Source of the DNA: an uncultured Selenomonadales bacterium
GTDB lineage: Bacteria > Bacillota > Negativicutes > Selenomonadales > Selenomonadaceae
Reading direction: 5' to 3'
NCBI GenBank assembly: GCA_937901445.1
Contig: CALDHY010000048.1
Coordinates: 32,335 to 96,334 of the forward strand
Length of the DNA stretch: 64,000 nt
Shown here: positions 1-9,523 of the stretch, piece by piece
Numbering within the stretch: the stretch's first letter is position 1
Layout of the letters: each line of letters begins with the position of its first letter
The notes under the pieces: generated by a model
Told to the model about the DNA's origin: nothing
Seen by the model: only the letters and a program-made list of their open reading frames with translations
The model's database searches: none
Position numbers and translations under genes: made by a program

Positions 1-622
1 TCAAAAAAATATTTCTATTGGCTTGCCGATGCGCTCGGCAATTTATTTTTTGCCTCAAGCCATAGAAATTTTTGAAAGTACATACAGCGGAGTTTCAATT
101 ACGCCGGAATTTGTACAACTTGAACACTATGAAAAATTTTTGCGCGGCGAATTGGATATTATTTTTGCGCGTGAACAGGATATGAAACATACGCCCAATA
201 TTAAAATTCATCGACTCTTCAAAAGTAAAATTTATTTAATCACTGAAAAAAATGATCCGCTTGCCCAAAAAGATAAAATTTCGCCTGAAGATTTACAGGG
301 GCGCGTTTTAATGGTCGGCGGCGGCTCTCAACCGGAACTTCGCGCAGTTCAAAACCGTATCATACAAAATTTTAAAATTGAACACTTTAACAGCAACGAC
401 AGAGAAACTACCCTTACCAATATTGCCGCGCACAAGGGAATTTGCCTCGCGCCGGGATTTTTGAACGACCATAACGGCGAATTTGCGTGGACGCCTTTTG
501 ACTGCGAAGAAAATATTTCCTGCGTCGTTTGCACTCATTCAGATAATCGAAATGAACTTGTTTTGAAGTTTGTACAGCTTTTAAAAAATTTTTATGAACA
601 GAATCCCACCTTTCCAACATAA
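1..622 (+). CDS. LysR-type transcriptional regulator, C-terminal part (cut by window edge)
   Basis: The frame is open from the first base, so the start and the DNA-binding helix-turn-helix lie outside the window. The visible 205 or so residues look like the effector-binding domain of a LysR regulator: an opening SIGLPM strand, then GELDIIFAREQD, a typical strand-and-loop of this fold, and a second lobe ending near NFYEQNP. LysR proteins bind a small-molecule effector and activate or repress nearby genes. The neighbour 3' of it is pheA on the same strand, but LysR genes usually regulate divergent genes, so the target cannot be read here. Family placement is fairly sure; effector unknown. Confidence 0.75.
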   Translation, partial: QKNISIGLPMRSAIYFLPQAIEIFESTYSGVSITPEFVQLEHYEKFLRGELDIIFAREQDMKHTPNIKIHRLFKSKIYLITEKNDPLAQKDKISPEDLQGRVLMVGGGSQPELRAVQNRIIQNFKIEHFNSNDRETTLTNIAAHKGICLAPGFLNDHNGEFAWTPFDCEENISCVVCTHSDNRNELVLKFVQLLKNFYEQNPTFPT

Positions 623-708
623 AAATTTTTTGCAGGGATTTTTTCACAGCGGGCGAAATAAGCTGTGCTTAAAAATAAAAATTTTTATTGCGTGGAGAAT
701 TAATTGTT

Positions 709-1563
709 ATGGAACGAATGGGAATTTTGGGACCGCGCGGCACTCATTCAGAGGCGGCGGCTGACAAGCTCAATGAACATTTGACTAAAAAATTTGAACT
801 TGTCATATTCAAAGAAATTTTTGAAGCGTTAAACGCCGTCGAAGAGGGCAAAGTTGACGCGGCATTTGTACCGGTTGAAAATTCGCTTGAAGGCTCAATA
901 AATATCACGCTGGACACTTTGGCGCACAGTGATTCTTTCATCGTTACGCGGGAATTGATTTACCCTGTGCACAATCATTTAATGGCGCGGGAAGGCGTCA
1001 AACTTTCAACCGTCAAAAAAATTTTTTCGCACGCTCAACCAATTTCACAATGCAGAAATTATCTTCAGAAAAATTTTCCAACTGCCGAAATAAACCCCGT
1101 TGCAAGTACTGCGCGAGCGGCTGAAATGGTTGCACAATCTGAAATTACTGAAGGTTACGCGGCAATTTGCAGTGAACGCGCCGGCACTTTGAACGGCTTA
1201 AAAATTTTGGCAAAAGAAATTCAAGATAATTCCGCTAATCGTACAAGATTTTTGGAAGTGCGCCGCCGCCCTGAAAATTTCAACGTTTATCAAATGCACG
1301 GCGATAAAAATTTAATAATCTGTCAAATTGACGGCTCCAAGCCCGGCGCGTTGTATGAAGTTTTGGGCGAATTTGCGCGGCGAAATATTAATATGGTAAG
1401 AATTGAATCACGCCCCGCGCGTACCGAATTAGGCAAGTACATTTTCTTTTTTGATTTGGAAGTTGATAACTTTAGGCGGTTGCTTTTTGAATCGGTTGAA
1501 GCCGTCCGCCGCAAAAGTATTTGGCTTAAAAATTTGGGAATTTTTCCTGTGCTGAAAGTTTAG
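709..1563 (+). CDS. pheA: Prephenate dehydratase with ACT domain
   Basis: Converts prephenate to phenylpyruvate in phenylalanine synthesis. The first 185 residues form the two-lobed dehydratase domain, starting GILGPRGTHSE and containing VPVENSLEGS and the catalytic-region motif NRTRF. An ACT regulatory domain follows, with the ESRP motif that contributes to phenylalanine binding. The length of about 284 residues is normal for the monofunctional enzyme, with no chorismate mutase domain. I chose ATG 709 because GGAGA at 693-697 sits about 11 nt upstream; an in-frame TTG at 688 lacks such a site. With aroF at 2317 it forms an aromatic amino acid neighbourhood. Confidence 0.93.
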   Translation: MERMGILGPRGTHSEAAADKLNEHLTKKFELVIFKEIFEALNAVEEGKVDAAFVPVENSLEGSINITLDTLAHSDSFIVTRELIYPVHNHLMAREGVKLSTVKKIFSHAQPISQCRNYLQKNFPTAEINPVASTARAAEMVAQSEITEGYAAICSERAGTLNGLKILAKEIQDNSANRTRFLEVRRRPENFNVYQMHGDKNLIICQIDGSKPGALYEVLGEFARRNINMVRIESRPARTELGKYIFFFDLEVDNFRRLLFESVEAVRRKSIWLKNLGIFPVLKV

Positions 1564-1572
1564 GGGATTTTT

Positions 1573-2283
1573 ATGGAAATTAGGAAATTCAGCGGCGAAT
1601 ACGAATTTCTAAGCAATTTTTATGAAGCACCTGTTCGATACGAATATTTTTACGGCAGTTCGGAGGCGGCGTATCAAGCGCAAAAGGCGGCAAAGCTTGA
1701 TAACAAATTGGAATTTCTGAATTACAATCCCAGAAAATCTAAACGGCGGGCGCGTAAAATTCCTATTCGTGCAGATTGGGACGCCGTCAAAGTTGCTTTT
1801 ATGCGGGATATTGTTTTTGCTAAATTTATTCAAAATCCTGAACTTGCGGAAAAACTTTTGGCAACCGGCAACGCCGAAATTTTCGAGGGCAATTATTGGC
1901 ACGATACATTTTGGGGCGTCGACAATGAAACAGGCGCAGGGGAAAATAATCTCGGCAAAATTTTAATGGAAGTTCGCGCAGGTTTAAATAATCTTGACGT
2001 GAAAATTTTAAGCGGCGAAAATTTAACCTTGACGCGCTTTACCTTGCCGGAAAAAACAGCGTGCGGGCATTTTAATTTTGCACAAAAATTTGAGATTGAT
2101 TCAACAAACGTTGATGAAATTTTAAACTGCAATTACAGAGTTCGTGACAAAAATTTTGACAGCGCAGAAAAAACCGTCGTTTTCAGTGACGGCGAAGATA
2201 TTGTTTTGATTAGCGGCAACTCTAAAAAAATTTCAATTTACATAGGGCTTGAAAAGTGTTATAATTCGCCCGTTGATTTTTAA
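1573..2283 (+). CDS. NADAR-domain protein (YbiA-like) with extra C-terminal region
   Basis: The first 140 residues match the NADAR/YbiA family: FSGEYEFLSNFYEAPV at the start, SSEAAYQAQKA in the middle, and NYWHDTFWG followed by NNLGKILMEVR. Members are N-glycosidases that act on ADP-ribose-type or riboflavin-pathway intermediates, and some remove ADP-ribose from nucleic acid. About 95 further residues have no domain I recognise. The gene starts 9 nt after pheA, so it is probably co-transcribed, although a link with phenylalanine synthesis is not evident. Family call good; substrate unknown. Confidence 0.8.
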   Translation: MEIRKFSGEYEFLSNFYEAPVRYEYFYGSSEAAYQAQKAAKLDNKLEFLNYNPRKSKRRARKIPIRADWDAVKVAFMRDIVFAKFIQNPELAEKLLATGNAEIFEGNYWHDTFWGVDNETGAGENNLGKILMEVRAGLNNLDVKILSGENLTLTRFTLPEKTACGHFNFAQKFEIDSTNVDEILNCNYRVRDKNFDSAEKTVVFSDGEDIVLISGNSKKISIYIGLEKCYNSPVDF

Positions 2284-2316
2284 TTTGTGTTATAGAATTG
2301 ATGGGGGAAATTTTTT

Positions 2317-3348
2317 ATGGTAATTATAATGCGCCCGGAGGCAACGCTTGAAAACATTGTCGAAGTTACGCGGGTAGTTGAAGCCGCCGGACTTCAGGCA
2401 AAAATTATGGAGGGCGCGCAACAAAAAATTATTGGCGTCATTGGCGATAAAACAAAATTGGTATCAGTGGCGATTGACGCACTGCCCGGCGTTGAAAACA
2501 GCGTCGCAATTTCCAAAAGTTACAAACTTGCAAGCCGTGAATTTCATCCGCAAAATACGGTTATTGACGTTGGCGGCGTAAAAATCGGCGGCGATGAACC
2601 GGCGATAATGGCGGGACCTTGTGCGGTTGAATCACGTGAACAACTTTTTGCAGCGGCTGATATTGTAAAAGCGGGCGGCGCACAATTTCTGCGCGGCGGC
2701 GCGTACAAGCCGCGTACTTCGCCCTATTCTTTTCAAGGGCTCGAAGTTGAAGGCTTGAAATATCTTGCAGAGGCGCGGGAACGTACCGGCTTAAAAGTTA
2801 TCACTGAAGTTACAACGGTTGAAGGAATTGCACCGGTTGCCGAGTATTCTGACATTTTACAAATTGGCGCGCGCAATATGCAAAATTTCGGCTTGCTCAA
2901 GGAAGTCGGCAAGTGCGGAAAACCCGTAATGTTGAAACGCGGGCTTGCCGCAACAATCGACGAATGGCTTAACGCCGCCGAATATATTATGAATGACAAT
3001 CCCAACGTTATTTTGTGCGAACGCGGAATAAGAACTTACGAAACTTACACGCGCAACACTTTAGATTTAAGCGCGGTTGCCGCCGTCAAACATTTATCAC
3101 ATTTGCCAATAATCGTTGACCCTTCGCACGGTACGGGCAAATGGCGAATGATTAAACCAATGGCTTTTGCGGCTATTGCGGCGGGCGCGGACGGCTTAAT
3201 GATGGAAGTACACCCGAACCCTGCAAAGGCACTTTCTGACGGCTCACAATCCTTGACGCAGGAACATTATTTAGATTTAATGAACGGCGTCAAAAAAATT
3301 GCCAAATTTATGAAGGATGAAAATTTAAATCCTATCGTCATTGATTAA
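2317..3348 (+). CDS. aroF: 3-deoxy-7-phosphoheptulonate synthase (class I, AroF/AroG type with N-terminal regulatory domain)
   Basis: Joins phosphoenolpyruvate and erythrose 4-phosphate in the first step of the shikimate pathway. Residues 1-75 form a small ferredoxin-like domain starting MVIIMRPEAT, as in Thermotoga-type enzymes. The barrel follows with IMAGPCAVES, GGAYKPRTSPYSFQG, LKRGLAA and the metal- and substrate-binding run DPSHGTG. The 343 residue length is usual. GGGGGA lies 8 nt upstream of the ATG. The stop codon lies inside the first unit of a heptad repeat array that doubles as a terminator. This feeds chorismate to the pheA product upstream. Confidence 0.94.
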   Translation: MVIIMRPEATLENIVEVTRVVEAAGLQAKIMEGAQQKIIGVIGDKTKLVSVAIDALPGVENSVAISKSYKLASREFHPQNTVIDVGGVKIGGDEPAIMAGPCAVESREQLFAAADIVKAGGAQFLRGGAYKPRTSPYSFQGLEVEGLKYLAEARERTGLKVITEVTTVEGIAPVAEYSDILQIGARNMQNFGLLKEVGKCGKPVMLKRGLAATIDEWLNAAEYIMNDNPNVILCERGIRTYETYTRNTLDLSAVAAVKHLSHLPIIVDPSHGTGKWRMIKPMAFAAIAAGADGLMMEVHPNPAKALSDGSQSLTQEHYLDLMNGVKKIAKFMKDENLNPIVID

Positions 3349-3394
3349 GGACTAGGGATTAAGGGCTAAGGACTAGGGGATTTTTCCCTTAGTC
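3344..3394. repeat. Heptad micro-repeat array H1 with inverted arm
   Basis: Five consecutive 7-nt units of the form RYTARGG (attaagg, actaggg, attaagg, gctaagg, actaggg) start within the aroF stop codon. After a short T-rich loop they run into the complementary cccttagtc. It lies between the convergent genes aroF and cysE. This is the clearest copy of a family also seen at 5452, 7241, 10309, 11102, 21953, 37564, 42567 and 43625. Confidence 0.85.
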
Positions 3395-3401
3395 TTTTTT
3401 T
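3371..3401 (+). terminator. Rho-independent terminator after aroF
   Basis: The last heptad unit and its inverted partner pair as gactaggg with cccttagtc around a T-rich loop and are followed by seven T residues on the plus strand. A weaker version is available to cysE on the other strand. Confidence 0.75.
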
Positions 3402-3405
3402 GTTA

Positions 3406-4266
3406 TTAAATATTCAATTTGCAGCTATTTTTTTTCAAGTCAACATCCGGCGTTTCAACCATAACTTCAAGTGCGGAAGTTCTTCTGGATTCAACAGAAA
3501 TTTCAGCCTTTGCCGCCGATAATTCTATTTCCAACTGCTGAACTCTTTCTTCAAGCCGTTGAATTTGACGCAGTGCAATTTCAATCATTTCGCGTTCAGG
3601 GTCGGGCAATTCATTATGACATAAATCAACGTCAATTTCGTCGCAAATTTCGCTGTAAATTTTTGGGTCGTCAACATTCAAGCCGCGCTTTTTGCAATGT
3701 TCAAGCCACGCCTTTTTAAATTCTTCCTCGTTATGAACTCTTACGCCGTGCAAAACTACAACGCGTCCCGGTATTCCAACAACCGTTGCATAAGGCGGGA
3801 CTTCCTTTAAAACAACCGAGCCCGCGCCGATTTTTGCATGATCTCCAACTTTGAAAGAGCCCAAAACTTTTGCGCCCGTTGCAATTACAACGTTATTTCC
3901 AATGGTAGGATGACGCTTGCCTTTTTCCTTGCCGGTGCCGCCCAAAGTTACGCCCTGATAAAGTGTAACATTCCTGCCAATTTCCGCAGTTTCGCCAATA
4001 ACAATTCCGGTGCCGTGATCAATAAAAAGCCCGTCGCCGATTGTTGCGCCGGGGTGTATTTCAATTCCGGTTAAAAATCTGCAAAAATTTGAAACAAGTC
4101 GCGCAGAAACTATCCAGCCGCGCTTAAAAAGGGCGTGCGAAATTCTGTGCAGCCAAATTGCGTGCAAGCCCGAATAACATAAAATTACTTCGAGTGTACT
4201 TTTGGCGGCGGGGTCTCTTTCAAAAATAACGCGAATATCTTTTCTAAGGCGCGCAAAAAATTTCAT
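3406..4266 (-). CDS. cysE: Serine O-acetyltransferase
   Basis: Acetylates serine to O-acetylserine, the acceptor used by cysteine synthase (a cysK lies at 49878). The N-terminal helical domain ([19 protein letters not shown]) is followed by a left-handed beta-helix of hexapeptide repeats with [22 protein letters not shown] and [14 protein letters not shown]. About 100 residues beyond the usual end form a charged, probably coiled-coil tail. This makes 286 residues against the common 170-270. It is last in an ispD-ispF-cysE run, 8 nt after ispF. Confidence 0.92.
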   Translation of the reverse strand: MKFFARLRKDIRVIFERDPAAKSTLEVILCYSGLHAIWLHRISHALFKRGWIVSARLVSNFCRFLTGIEIHPGATIGDGLFIDHGTGIVIGETAEIGRNVTLYQGVTLGGTGKEKGKRHPTIGNNVVIATGAKVLGSFKVGDHAKIGAGSVVLKEVPPYATVVGIPGRVVVLHGVRVHNEEEFKKAWLEHCKKRGLNVDDPKIYSEICDEIDVDLCHNELPDPEREMIEIALRQIQRLEERVQQLEIELSAAKAEISVESRRTSALEVMVETPDVDLKKNSCKLNI

Positions 4267-4274
4267 TAAAAATT

Positions 4275-4748
4275 CTACCTTTCAATGGCGGCAACAGCAT
4301 AAGCGGCGATACCTTGTTCAGTGCCGGTAAAGCCGAGTCCTTCTTCAGTCTTTGCCTTCACGCTTACTGAGTCAATTTCAACTTGCATAATTTCTGAAAG
4401 TCTACATCGAATATTTAAAATGTGCGGAGCAAGTTTCGGTTTCTGCGCGACAATTATTGAATCAACATTGACGATTGAATAATTTTTTTCACGAATCAAC
4501 TTGCAAACTTCAGAAAGTAAAATCCCGCTGTCAATATTTTTATATTTGGCGTCATTGTCGGGGAAATGTTGTCCAATATCACCGAGAGCCGCCGCGCCCA
4601 AAAGTGCGTCAATAATTGCGTGTATCAAAACATCTGCATCAGAATGACCGGCAAGCCCCAGCGTATGTTCAATTTCAACATTGCCCAAAATTAATTTTCT
4701 GTCAGGTACAAGTTTATGCACGTCATAGCCAATACCAAAGCGCGTCAT
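4275..4748 (-). CDS. ispF: 2-C-methyl-D-erythritol 2,4-cyclodiphosphate synthase
   Basis: Cyclises the CDP-methylerythritol phosphate intermediate in the non-mevalonate isoprenoid pathway. The zinc-binding GYDVHKLV is at the start, then [25 protein letters not shown], the HFPD segment and the terminal TEEGLGFTG. At 157 residues it is full length. Its start overlaps the ispD stop by 4 nt, so the two are translationally coupled. Confidence 0.95.
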   Translation of the reverse strand: MTRFGIGYDVHKLVPDRKLILGNVEIEHTLGLAGHSDADVLIHAIIDALLGAAALGDIGQHFPDNDAKYKNIDSGILLSEVCKLIREKNYSIVNVDSIIVAQKPKLAPHILNIRCRLSEIMQVEIDSVSVKAKTEEGLGFTGTEQGIAAYAVAAIER

Positions 4749-5425
4749 AATTTTTCGCTCCTCAAAAAACTTTCTGCAATTTGAATATCTTCAGGCGTAG
4801 TAATTTTTATATTTTTGTAGCTGCTTGTAACGATTTTAACTTTGCCGCCAATTCTTTCAACTAAGCTTGCATCATCCGTACCAAGAAAATTATCTTTGGC
4901 GGCTTGTTCATAGGCGTGCAATAAAATTTCTTTTTTAAAACCTTGAGGCGTTTGCACGGCTACTAAATCTGCGCGAGGCGGTGTAGATTTTACGAATCCT
5001 TCAGAGTCAATTATTTTAATTGTATTTTTTTCCGGAACAGCCGCTATTGCGCCACCGAATTTTTCTGCCGCGTCGATAACCTTTTCAATCGTTTCAAGAT
5101 TTACTAAAGGGCGCGCCGCGTCGTGTACCAAAACTATTTCAGTTTCAGGCGGTAAAAGTTTCAAGCCGTTTGCAATGGAATATTGGCGTTCACTGCCGCC
5201 CGCCGTAACTTTGAACGGTTTTAAATCCGGCGTGCCGTTTAACATTTCTGTTACGATTTCAATTTCGTTTGTTACCACGATTAAAAAATTTACTCGCGCA
5301 GATTGTGAAAAAGTTTTCAGCGTACGAACTAAAACTGATTCGCCGTCCAATTCCAGAAAAATTTTGTTTGTACCCGCGCCCATTCTTCGACTTGCGCCCG
5401 CCGCCGGAAATATTGCCGTAACCAT
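4745..5425 (-). CDS. ispD: 2-C-methyl-D-erythritol 4-phosphate cytidylyltransferase
   Basis: Adds CMP to methylerythritol 4-phosphate. The N-terminal nucleotide loop AIFPAAGASRRMG is followed by NKIFLELDGESVL, and HDAARPLV is in the middle. The length of 226 residues is normal. It leads the ispD-ispF-cysE operon. A leader with AAGGAG carries the CGACGAAGGAG cassette that recurs beside heptad arrays, and the array at 5452-5525 lies just upstream. Confidence 0.94.
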   Translation of the reverse strand: MVTAIFPAAGASRRMGAGTNKIFLELDGESVLVRTLKTFSQSARVNFLIVVTNEIEIVTEMLNGTPDLKPFKVTAGGSERQYSIANGLKLLPPETEIVLVHDAARPLVNLETIEKVIDAAEKFGGAIAAVPEKNTIKIIDSEGFVKSTPPRADLVAVQTPQGFKKEILLHAYEQAAKDNFLGTDDASLVERIGGKVKIVTSSYKNIKITTPEDIQIAESFLRSEKL

Positions 5426-5451
5426 TGGAAAATTTCTCCTTCGTCGAAATT

Positions 5452-5525
5452 TTAAGGGCTAAGGATTAAGGATTAAAGGCTAAGGAAAATTTCCCTAGTC
5501 CTTAGTCTTTAGCCCCTAGTCCTTA
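5452..5525. repeat. Heptad micro-repeat array H2, inverted pair
   Basis: Units of aagggct/aaggatt type run to a central aaaattt and then reverse into ccctagt/ccttagt/cccctagt units, forming a long imperfect hairpin. It fills the gap between the stop of the HAD gene and the ribosome binding site of ispD, both on the minus strand, and overlaps the HAD stop codon. Confidence 0.85.
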
Positions 5526-6326
5526 AATCAAGCCTTCGTTCATTAATTTTTGAATACCGACAATAACGCCGTATTCGTCATTGCTTGCAGTTTCAAACTT
5601 TGCAATTTTTTTCAAATCAGGGTGGGCGTTTGCCATTGCAAAGCCGTACCCTACAGCTTGAATCATTTCATAATCATTCATGTAATCGCCGAACGCCGCG
5701 CATTCTTCAGGCTTAACATTCAAAATTCTTTGTACATTTCGGACGGCTTCGCCCTTGTTAATCCCTTTTGACATCAAGTCAACCCAATAATCTGAACTCA
5801 AAACAACTTGCAACGATTCATAAAATTCGCCGAGATGCTCATAAATATTTTCTTTGGCGTGCGCCGTAACGTCAAACATTGCAACTTTAATTGGCGTATC
5901 GTCAATTTCTGCAAAATTATCAACAACGGCGTTATGAGTGTAATATTTGTTCAATTCGGCTTGATTTTCCGGCGTGTCTTGCTCGCGGCGAATGTAAGCA
6001 TCTTTCTTGCCGCACCATACGCGCAAAATATTTTTCAGCGGCTCGGTGACTTCCAAAATTCTGTCAACCGCGTTTCTGTCAATGGGGCTTGAAAAAATTT
6101 CAATTTCCCTGTGCATTACGAGCGTCCCGTTTTCTGCCAAAAATAAAAATTCGTCCACGTACTTTGAAAAAGTTTTCAGCAACGAAAAATATTGCCTGCC
6201 GCTTGCCGGGCAAAAAATTACGCCGCGCTTTTTGAGTTCAGCCATTGTTTCATCAAAGCCGACGGGCAATTTATTTTCACTGGTTAAAAGTGTGCCGTCC
6301 ATATCTGAAAAAATTAATTTAATCAC
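5523..6326 (-). CDS. Cof-type HAD family sugar-phosphate phosphatase
   Basis: A HAD hydrolase of the Cof/YidA group (type IIB cap). Motif I is SDMDGTLL at the N-terminus, motif II is CPASGRQ, and motif IV is FGDYMNDYEM near residue 215 followed by GFAMANAHPDLK. Members dephosphorylate sugar phosphates or FMN-like compounds in the cytoplasm; the substrate cannot be told. Start is GTG 6326 with GGAGG 8 nt upstream. The stop codon is inside heptad array H2. Confidence 0.88.
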   Translation of the reverse strand: MIKLIFSDMDGTLLTSENKLPVGFDETMAELKKRGVIFCPASGRQYFSLLKTFSKYVDEFLFLAENGTLVMHREIEIFSSPIDRNAVDRILEVTEPLKNILRVWCGKKDAYIRREQDTPENQAELNKYYTHNAVVDNFAEIDDTPIKVAMFDVTAHAKENIYEHLGEFYESLQVVLSSDYWVDLMSKGINKGEAVRNVQRILNVKPEECAAFGDYMNDYEMIQAVGYGFAMANAHPDLKKIAKFETASNDEYGVIVGIQKLMNEGLI

Positions 6327-6404
6327 GTCAAAAACCTCCGCAAATTTTTTTATATTTTACACTGAAATTTAATTCTTGCAAAGGAATTTTTGGCGCAAAA
6401 AAAT

Positions 6405-6425
6405 AACCGCCGATTTTCGACGGTT
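6405..6425 (-). terminator. Terminator after the dioxygenase gene
   Basis: Hairpin aaccg-c-cga / tcg-a-cggtt with a short loop, followed on the minus strand by a T-run. It lies 18 nt past the stop of the YgiD-like gene. Confidence 0.7.
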
Positions 6426-6443
6426 AAAAAATTTACCAAGTCA

Positions 6444-7217
6444 TTAACTTTCAAAGATAAAGCCTGTCATTGCCATTGAGCCCAAATTGCAAACATTGTT
6501 GAAAACTGTTGCCCTATCGCCGTCCGCCGCGCCCAAACAATAAATCAGCGGCAGGAAATGTTCAACAGTTGGAATTGCATAACTTGCATTGGGGATTTTT
6601 TCGTAGTCAAGAATTTTTTTTATGTTATTGGATTTTACGGCGTCAATAATTTCTTGATTGAATTGCAAAGTTTTTTCAGTGCCGCCGAAATTATCCCAAT
6701 CGACCTCGCGCAGGTTATGAACAATATTTCCGCTGCCGAAAATCAAATAACCTTCAGCGCGTAAATCTGAAAGTTTTGTACCAATTTCAAAAATTTCTTC
6801 AGCCGAAATATCCACGTTTACCGAAAGTTCAACAACGGGAATATCAGCCGCCGGAAACATATGCACGAAAACCGACCAAACGCCGTGATCTATTCCCCAG
6901 TCATTATCAATTTCAACCGCCGCGCCCAAAATTTCTGCAACTTTATCTGAAAGTTCCGCGCAACCTTTGACTTGATATTTTAATTCGTACAATTCTTTTG
7001 GAAAGCCGAACATATCATTAATTTTGGGCGGATTTTCCATTTTTTGTAATAAATTTCCGTGCGTGTACCAGTGCGCCGAAATTGCCAAAATTGCCTTCGG
7101 CTTGCCGTAAACTGAAAGAAATTGCTTGCCGACTTCCTCAAAAGTTGTTGAAACTTCATCTTTTCGCAAAGCTATCATTGGATCGCCGTGTCCCGAAAAA
7201 ATTACCGGCATTCTCAT
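6444..7217 (-). CDS. LigB-family extradiol dioxygenase (YgiD/DODA-like)
   Basis: Related to E. coli YgiD and plant DOPA dioxygenase. It starts MPVIFSGHGDPM with the metal-binding histidine in SGHGDP. A second set follows: ISAHWYT, DHGVWSVFVHMFP and FGSGNIVHNLR. At 257 residues it has the usual length. YgiD-type enzymes open catechol rings such as DOPA; the true substrate in an anaerobe-like genome is unclear. The gene is single, with a terminator 3' and heptad array H3 5'. The leader carries the CGACGAAGGAG ribosome-site cassette. Confidence 0.87.
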   Translation of the reverse strand: MRMPVIFSGHGDPMIALRKDEVSTTFEEVGKQFLSVYGKPKAILAISAHWYTHGNLLQKMENPPKINDMFGFPKELYELKYQVKGCAELSDKVAEILGAAVEIDNDWGIDHGVWSVFVHMFPAADIPVVELSVNVDISAEEIFEIGTKLSDLRAEGYLIFGSGNIVHNLREVDWDNFGGTEKTLQFNQEIIDAVKSNNIKKILDYEKIPNASYAIPTVEHFLPLIYCLGAADGDRATVFNNVCNLGSMAMTGFIFES

Positions 7218-7240
7218 AAAAAAATCTCCTTCGTCGATTT

Positions 7241-7296
7241 TTAAGGATTAGGGGTTAAGGACTAAGGATTAGGGAAAATTTCTAATCTTTAGTTTC
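7241..7296. repeat. Heptad micro-repeat array H3
   Basis: Units aaggatt, aggggtt, aaggact, aaggatt, aggg and a short inverted arm (ctaatctttag) fill the gap between proS and the dioxygenase gene, ending beside the latter's ribosome binding site. Confidence 0.75.
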
Positions 7297-7305
7297 TACC
7301 ATCTG

Positions 7306-9021
7306 TTAGCAATCCTTTAATATTTCCAAAATTTTATCTGTACAAACTGCGCGAGCAACTTCTAAAATTTCGCCGTTTTTACGAATTTTAATTTCTACAA
7401 AATCACTTTCCAGAGTTTTTGGACTAACCGTAACGCGAACAGGATAACCAATTAAATCGCAGTCTTTGAATTTGACTCCGGCGCGTTCCTTTCTGTCGTC
7501 AAGTAAAACGTCAACGCCCGCGTTTTTCAATTCGCTGTAAATTTTTTCTGCGTATTCCAACTGTTCGGGAACTTTCGCATTGACGGGAACAACCACAACT
7601 TCAAACGGCGCAATAGCCCGCGCCCAAATAATTCCGTCCGCGTCGTTATTTTGTTCAATCGCCGCCGCCATTGTGCGCCCCACGCCTATTCCGTAACAGC
7701 CCATTTCAAAATATGTTTCTTTGCCGTTTTCGTCAAGGAAGGTTGCATTTAAAGCCTTGCTGTACTTGTTGCCGAGCGTGAAAACTTGCCCGACTTCAAT
7801 ACCGCGCGTCATTTTTAATTCTGCGCCGCAATGAGGGCAAGGGTCGCCCGCCTGTACCATTCTAATATCAGTAACAATAATTTTTTCAGCGGGGAAATCC
7901 CTTTTTGGCGTGACGTTTATAAAGTGCGTGTCAATTTCATTTGCGCCCGCAACCGCGTTGTACATTTCCATAACTGTTGAATCGACAACAATAACCGCGC
8001 CATCTTTCAAGCCTATTGGACTCATAAAACCGGCGCAACCGCCAACAGCCGTAATTGCGGATTCTTCAGCCATATGCAAATGAAGTGCGCCCTCAACCGC
8101 GTTCAAAACTTTAATTTCGTTTACTTCGTGATCGCCGCGCACAAACGCCAAAATTAATCTGCCGTCGTCATCTTGAAAGGCAACGGCTTTAATTGTTTTT
8201 TCGATTGGTACATTGAGAAAATTTTTAACCATTTCTATTGTATGACAATTCGGCGTTGCAACTTTTTCAAGTGGTTTTAATTCTTCGACTTCAGCTTTAA
8301 TAATTTTCAATTCGGCTTTTTCGTCGCTTGCCGCGTAGTCGCACTTTTCACAATAAGCAATGGAACTTTCGCCGCTCGGTGCAAGTACTGTAAATTCGTG
8401 CGAATGTCCGCCGCCTATTGCGCCGTTGTCAGCTTCAACCGGGCGAAATTTCAAGCCGCAACGATTGAAAATATTTGTGTAAGCGTCATACATTTTTTTG
8501 TACGAAATATTCATACCGTCAATATCTTTATCGAAAGAATATAAATCCTTCATGACAAATTCGCGGCTGCGCATAAGTCCGAAACGCGGGCGAATTTCAT
8601 CACGATATTTATTTTGCATTTGATAAAGTAAAAGCGGCAGTTGTTTATGAGAGCGCACTTCGCCACGAATCAAAGTAGTTATCATTTCTTCGTGCGTTGG
8701 TCCCAAACAAAATTCTCTGCCATGTCTGTCTTTTAACCGCATCATTTCCGGTCCGTAGACTGCCCAGCGTCCGGATTCTTGCCAAATTTCCGCCGGTTGA
8801 GTTATAGGCATCATTAATTCTTGCCCGCCTTTAGCGTCCATTTCTTCACGAATTATTTGCATAATTTTTTTCATTGTGCGCCACGCCAGCGGCAAATAGG
8901 TATACATTCCGCCCGCCGCTTTTCTGATAAAACCTGCGCGAAGCATTAATTTATGGCTCAAAAGTTCCGCCTCTGCCGGAGATTCTCTAAGCGTTGGCGC
9001 GTACAATTCACTTGCTTTCAT
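7306..9021 (-). CDS. proS: Prolyl-tRNA synthetase (bacterial type with editing domain)
   Basis: Charges tRNA-Pro. Class II core motifs are seen in [22 protein letters not shown] and [18 protein letters not shown]. An insertion editing domain follows (about residues 230-390, containing [25 protein letters not shown]). The core then resumes with [10 protein letters not shown] and the anticodon-binding domain. At 571 residues it is full length. It follows the RelBE-type pair by 8 nt, at the end of the minus-strand his run. Confidence 0.96.
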   Translation of the reverse strand: MKASELYAPTLRESPAEAELLSHKLMLRAGFIRKAAGGMYTYLPLAWRTMKKIMQIIREEMDAKGGQELMMPITQPAEIWQESGRWAVYGPEMMRLKDRHGREFCLGPTHEEMITTLIRGEVRSHKQLPLLLYQMQNKYRDEIRPRFGLMRSREFVMKDLYSFDKDIDGMNISYKKMYDAYTNIFNRCGLKFRPVEADNGAIGGGHSHEFTVLAPSGESSIAYCEKCDYAASDEKAELKIIKAEVEELKPLEKVATPNCHTIEMVKNFLNVPIEKTIKAVAFQDDDGRLILAFVRGDHEVNEIKVLNAVEGALHLHMAEESAITAVGGCAGFMSPIGLKDGAVIVVDSTVMEMYNAVAGANEIDTHFINVTPKRDFPAEKIIVTDIRMVQAGDPCPHCGAELKMTRGIEVGQVFTLGNKYSKALNATFLDENGKETYFEMGCYGIGVGRTMAAAIEQNNDADGIIWARAIAPFEVVVVPVNAKVPEQLEYAEKIYSELKNAGVDVLLDDRKERAGVKFKDCDLIGYPVRVTVSPKTLESDFVEIKIRKNGEILEVARAVCTDKILEILKDC

Positions 9022-9029
9022 TTAATTTA

Positions 9030-9302
9030 TCACCTGCTGTAATTTTGTTTTCTGTGGTCAACATCAACAACCGTTATCAAAATTTTATCGTCTTCAATTT
9101 TTGCAATAATCCTGTAACTGCCTACGCGGTAACGCCAATTACCACTCAAATTTCCGTGCAAAGCTTTACCGCGCCAGCGTGGATTTTCGCAACCTTCCAA
9201 GTTTTCATCAATCCATTTTGTGATTCTGCTACTTACGGAATTGTCCAACTTGCTCATAATTTTTTGAGCATCTTTAGTAAAATTGACGTGATATTTACTC
9301 AT
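9030..9302 (-). CDS. RelE/ParE-family toxin
   Basis: A 90-residue protein with the RelE-type fold pattern: MSKYHVNFTKDAQKIMSKLD, then RWRGKALHGNLSGNWRYRVG and the closing YRIIAKIEDDKILITVVDVDHR. RelE relatives cleave mRNA in the ribosome; ParE relatives poison gyrase. The RY-RVG-YRII order is typical of the former. It overlaps its antitoxin by 4 nt. It sits inside a housekeeping operon between hisF and proS rather than as a free-standing cassette. Confidence 0.88.
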   Translation of the reverse strand: MSKYHVNFTKDAQKIMSKLDNSVSSRITKWIDENLEGCENPRWRGKALHGNLSGNWRYRVGSYRIIAKIEDDKILITVVDVDHRKQNYSR

Positions 9303-9523
9303 GCTAATCCCAACATTTTTTTTACTTCTTCGTGAGTATAGGTTGTAGGGTCTTTGCGATATTCTTCCATTGCGCGCTCATATGCCGCCAAATCCGCGTC
9401 ATCATTAAAAATCATTTCAAGAATTGCTTGTCTTGCAACTTCAGAAATATTCATATTCCTATCTTTCATATAATCTTGAACAAGTTGTCCTTCTTTTTCA
9501 TCAAAATTAATTTCAAAAGTCAT
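9299..9523 (-). CDS. RelB-type antitoxin (ribbon-helix-helix)
   Basis: A 74-residue acidic protein. The N-terminal strand (MTFEINFDEKE) and NISEVARQAILEMI suit a ribbon-helix-helix DNA-binding antitoxin, and the tail (YTHEEVKKMLGLA) would wrap the toxin. Its ATG directly follows the hisF TAA with no gap. The ribosome binding site GGAGG lies inside the end of hisF, so translation should be coupled to the his genes. Confidence 0.86.
   Translation of the reverse strand: MTFEINFDEKEGQLVQDYMKDRNMNISEVARQAILEMIFNDDADLAAYERAMEEYRKDPTTYTHEEVKKMLGLA

Noticed and set aside
308-647. Minus-strand reading frames inside the LysR gene and similar overlapping frames across the window
   Set aside because: They lie opposite well-recognised genes, lack ribosome sites and family features, and are typical shadows of the strong codon pattern.
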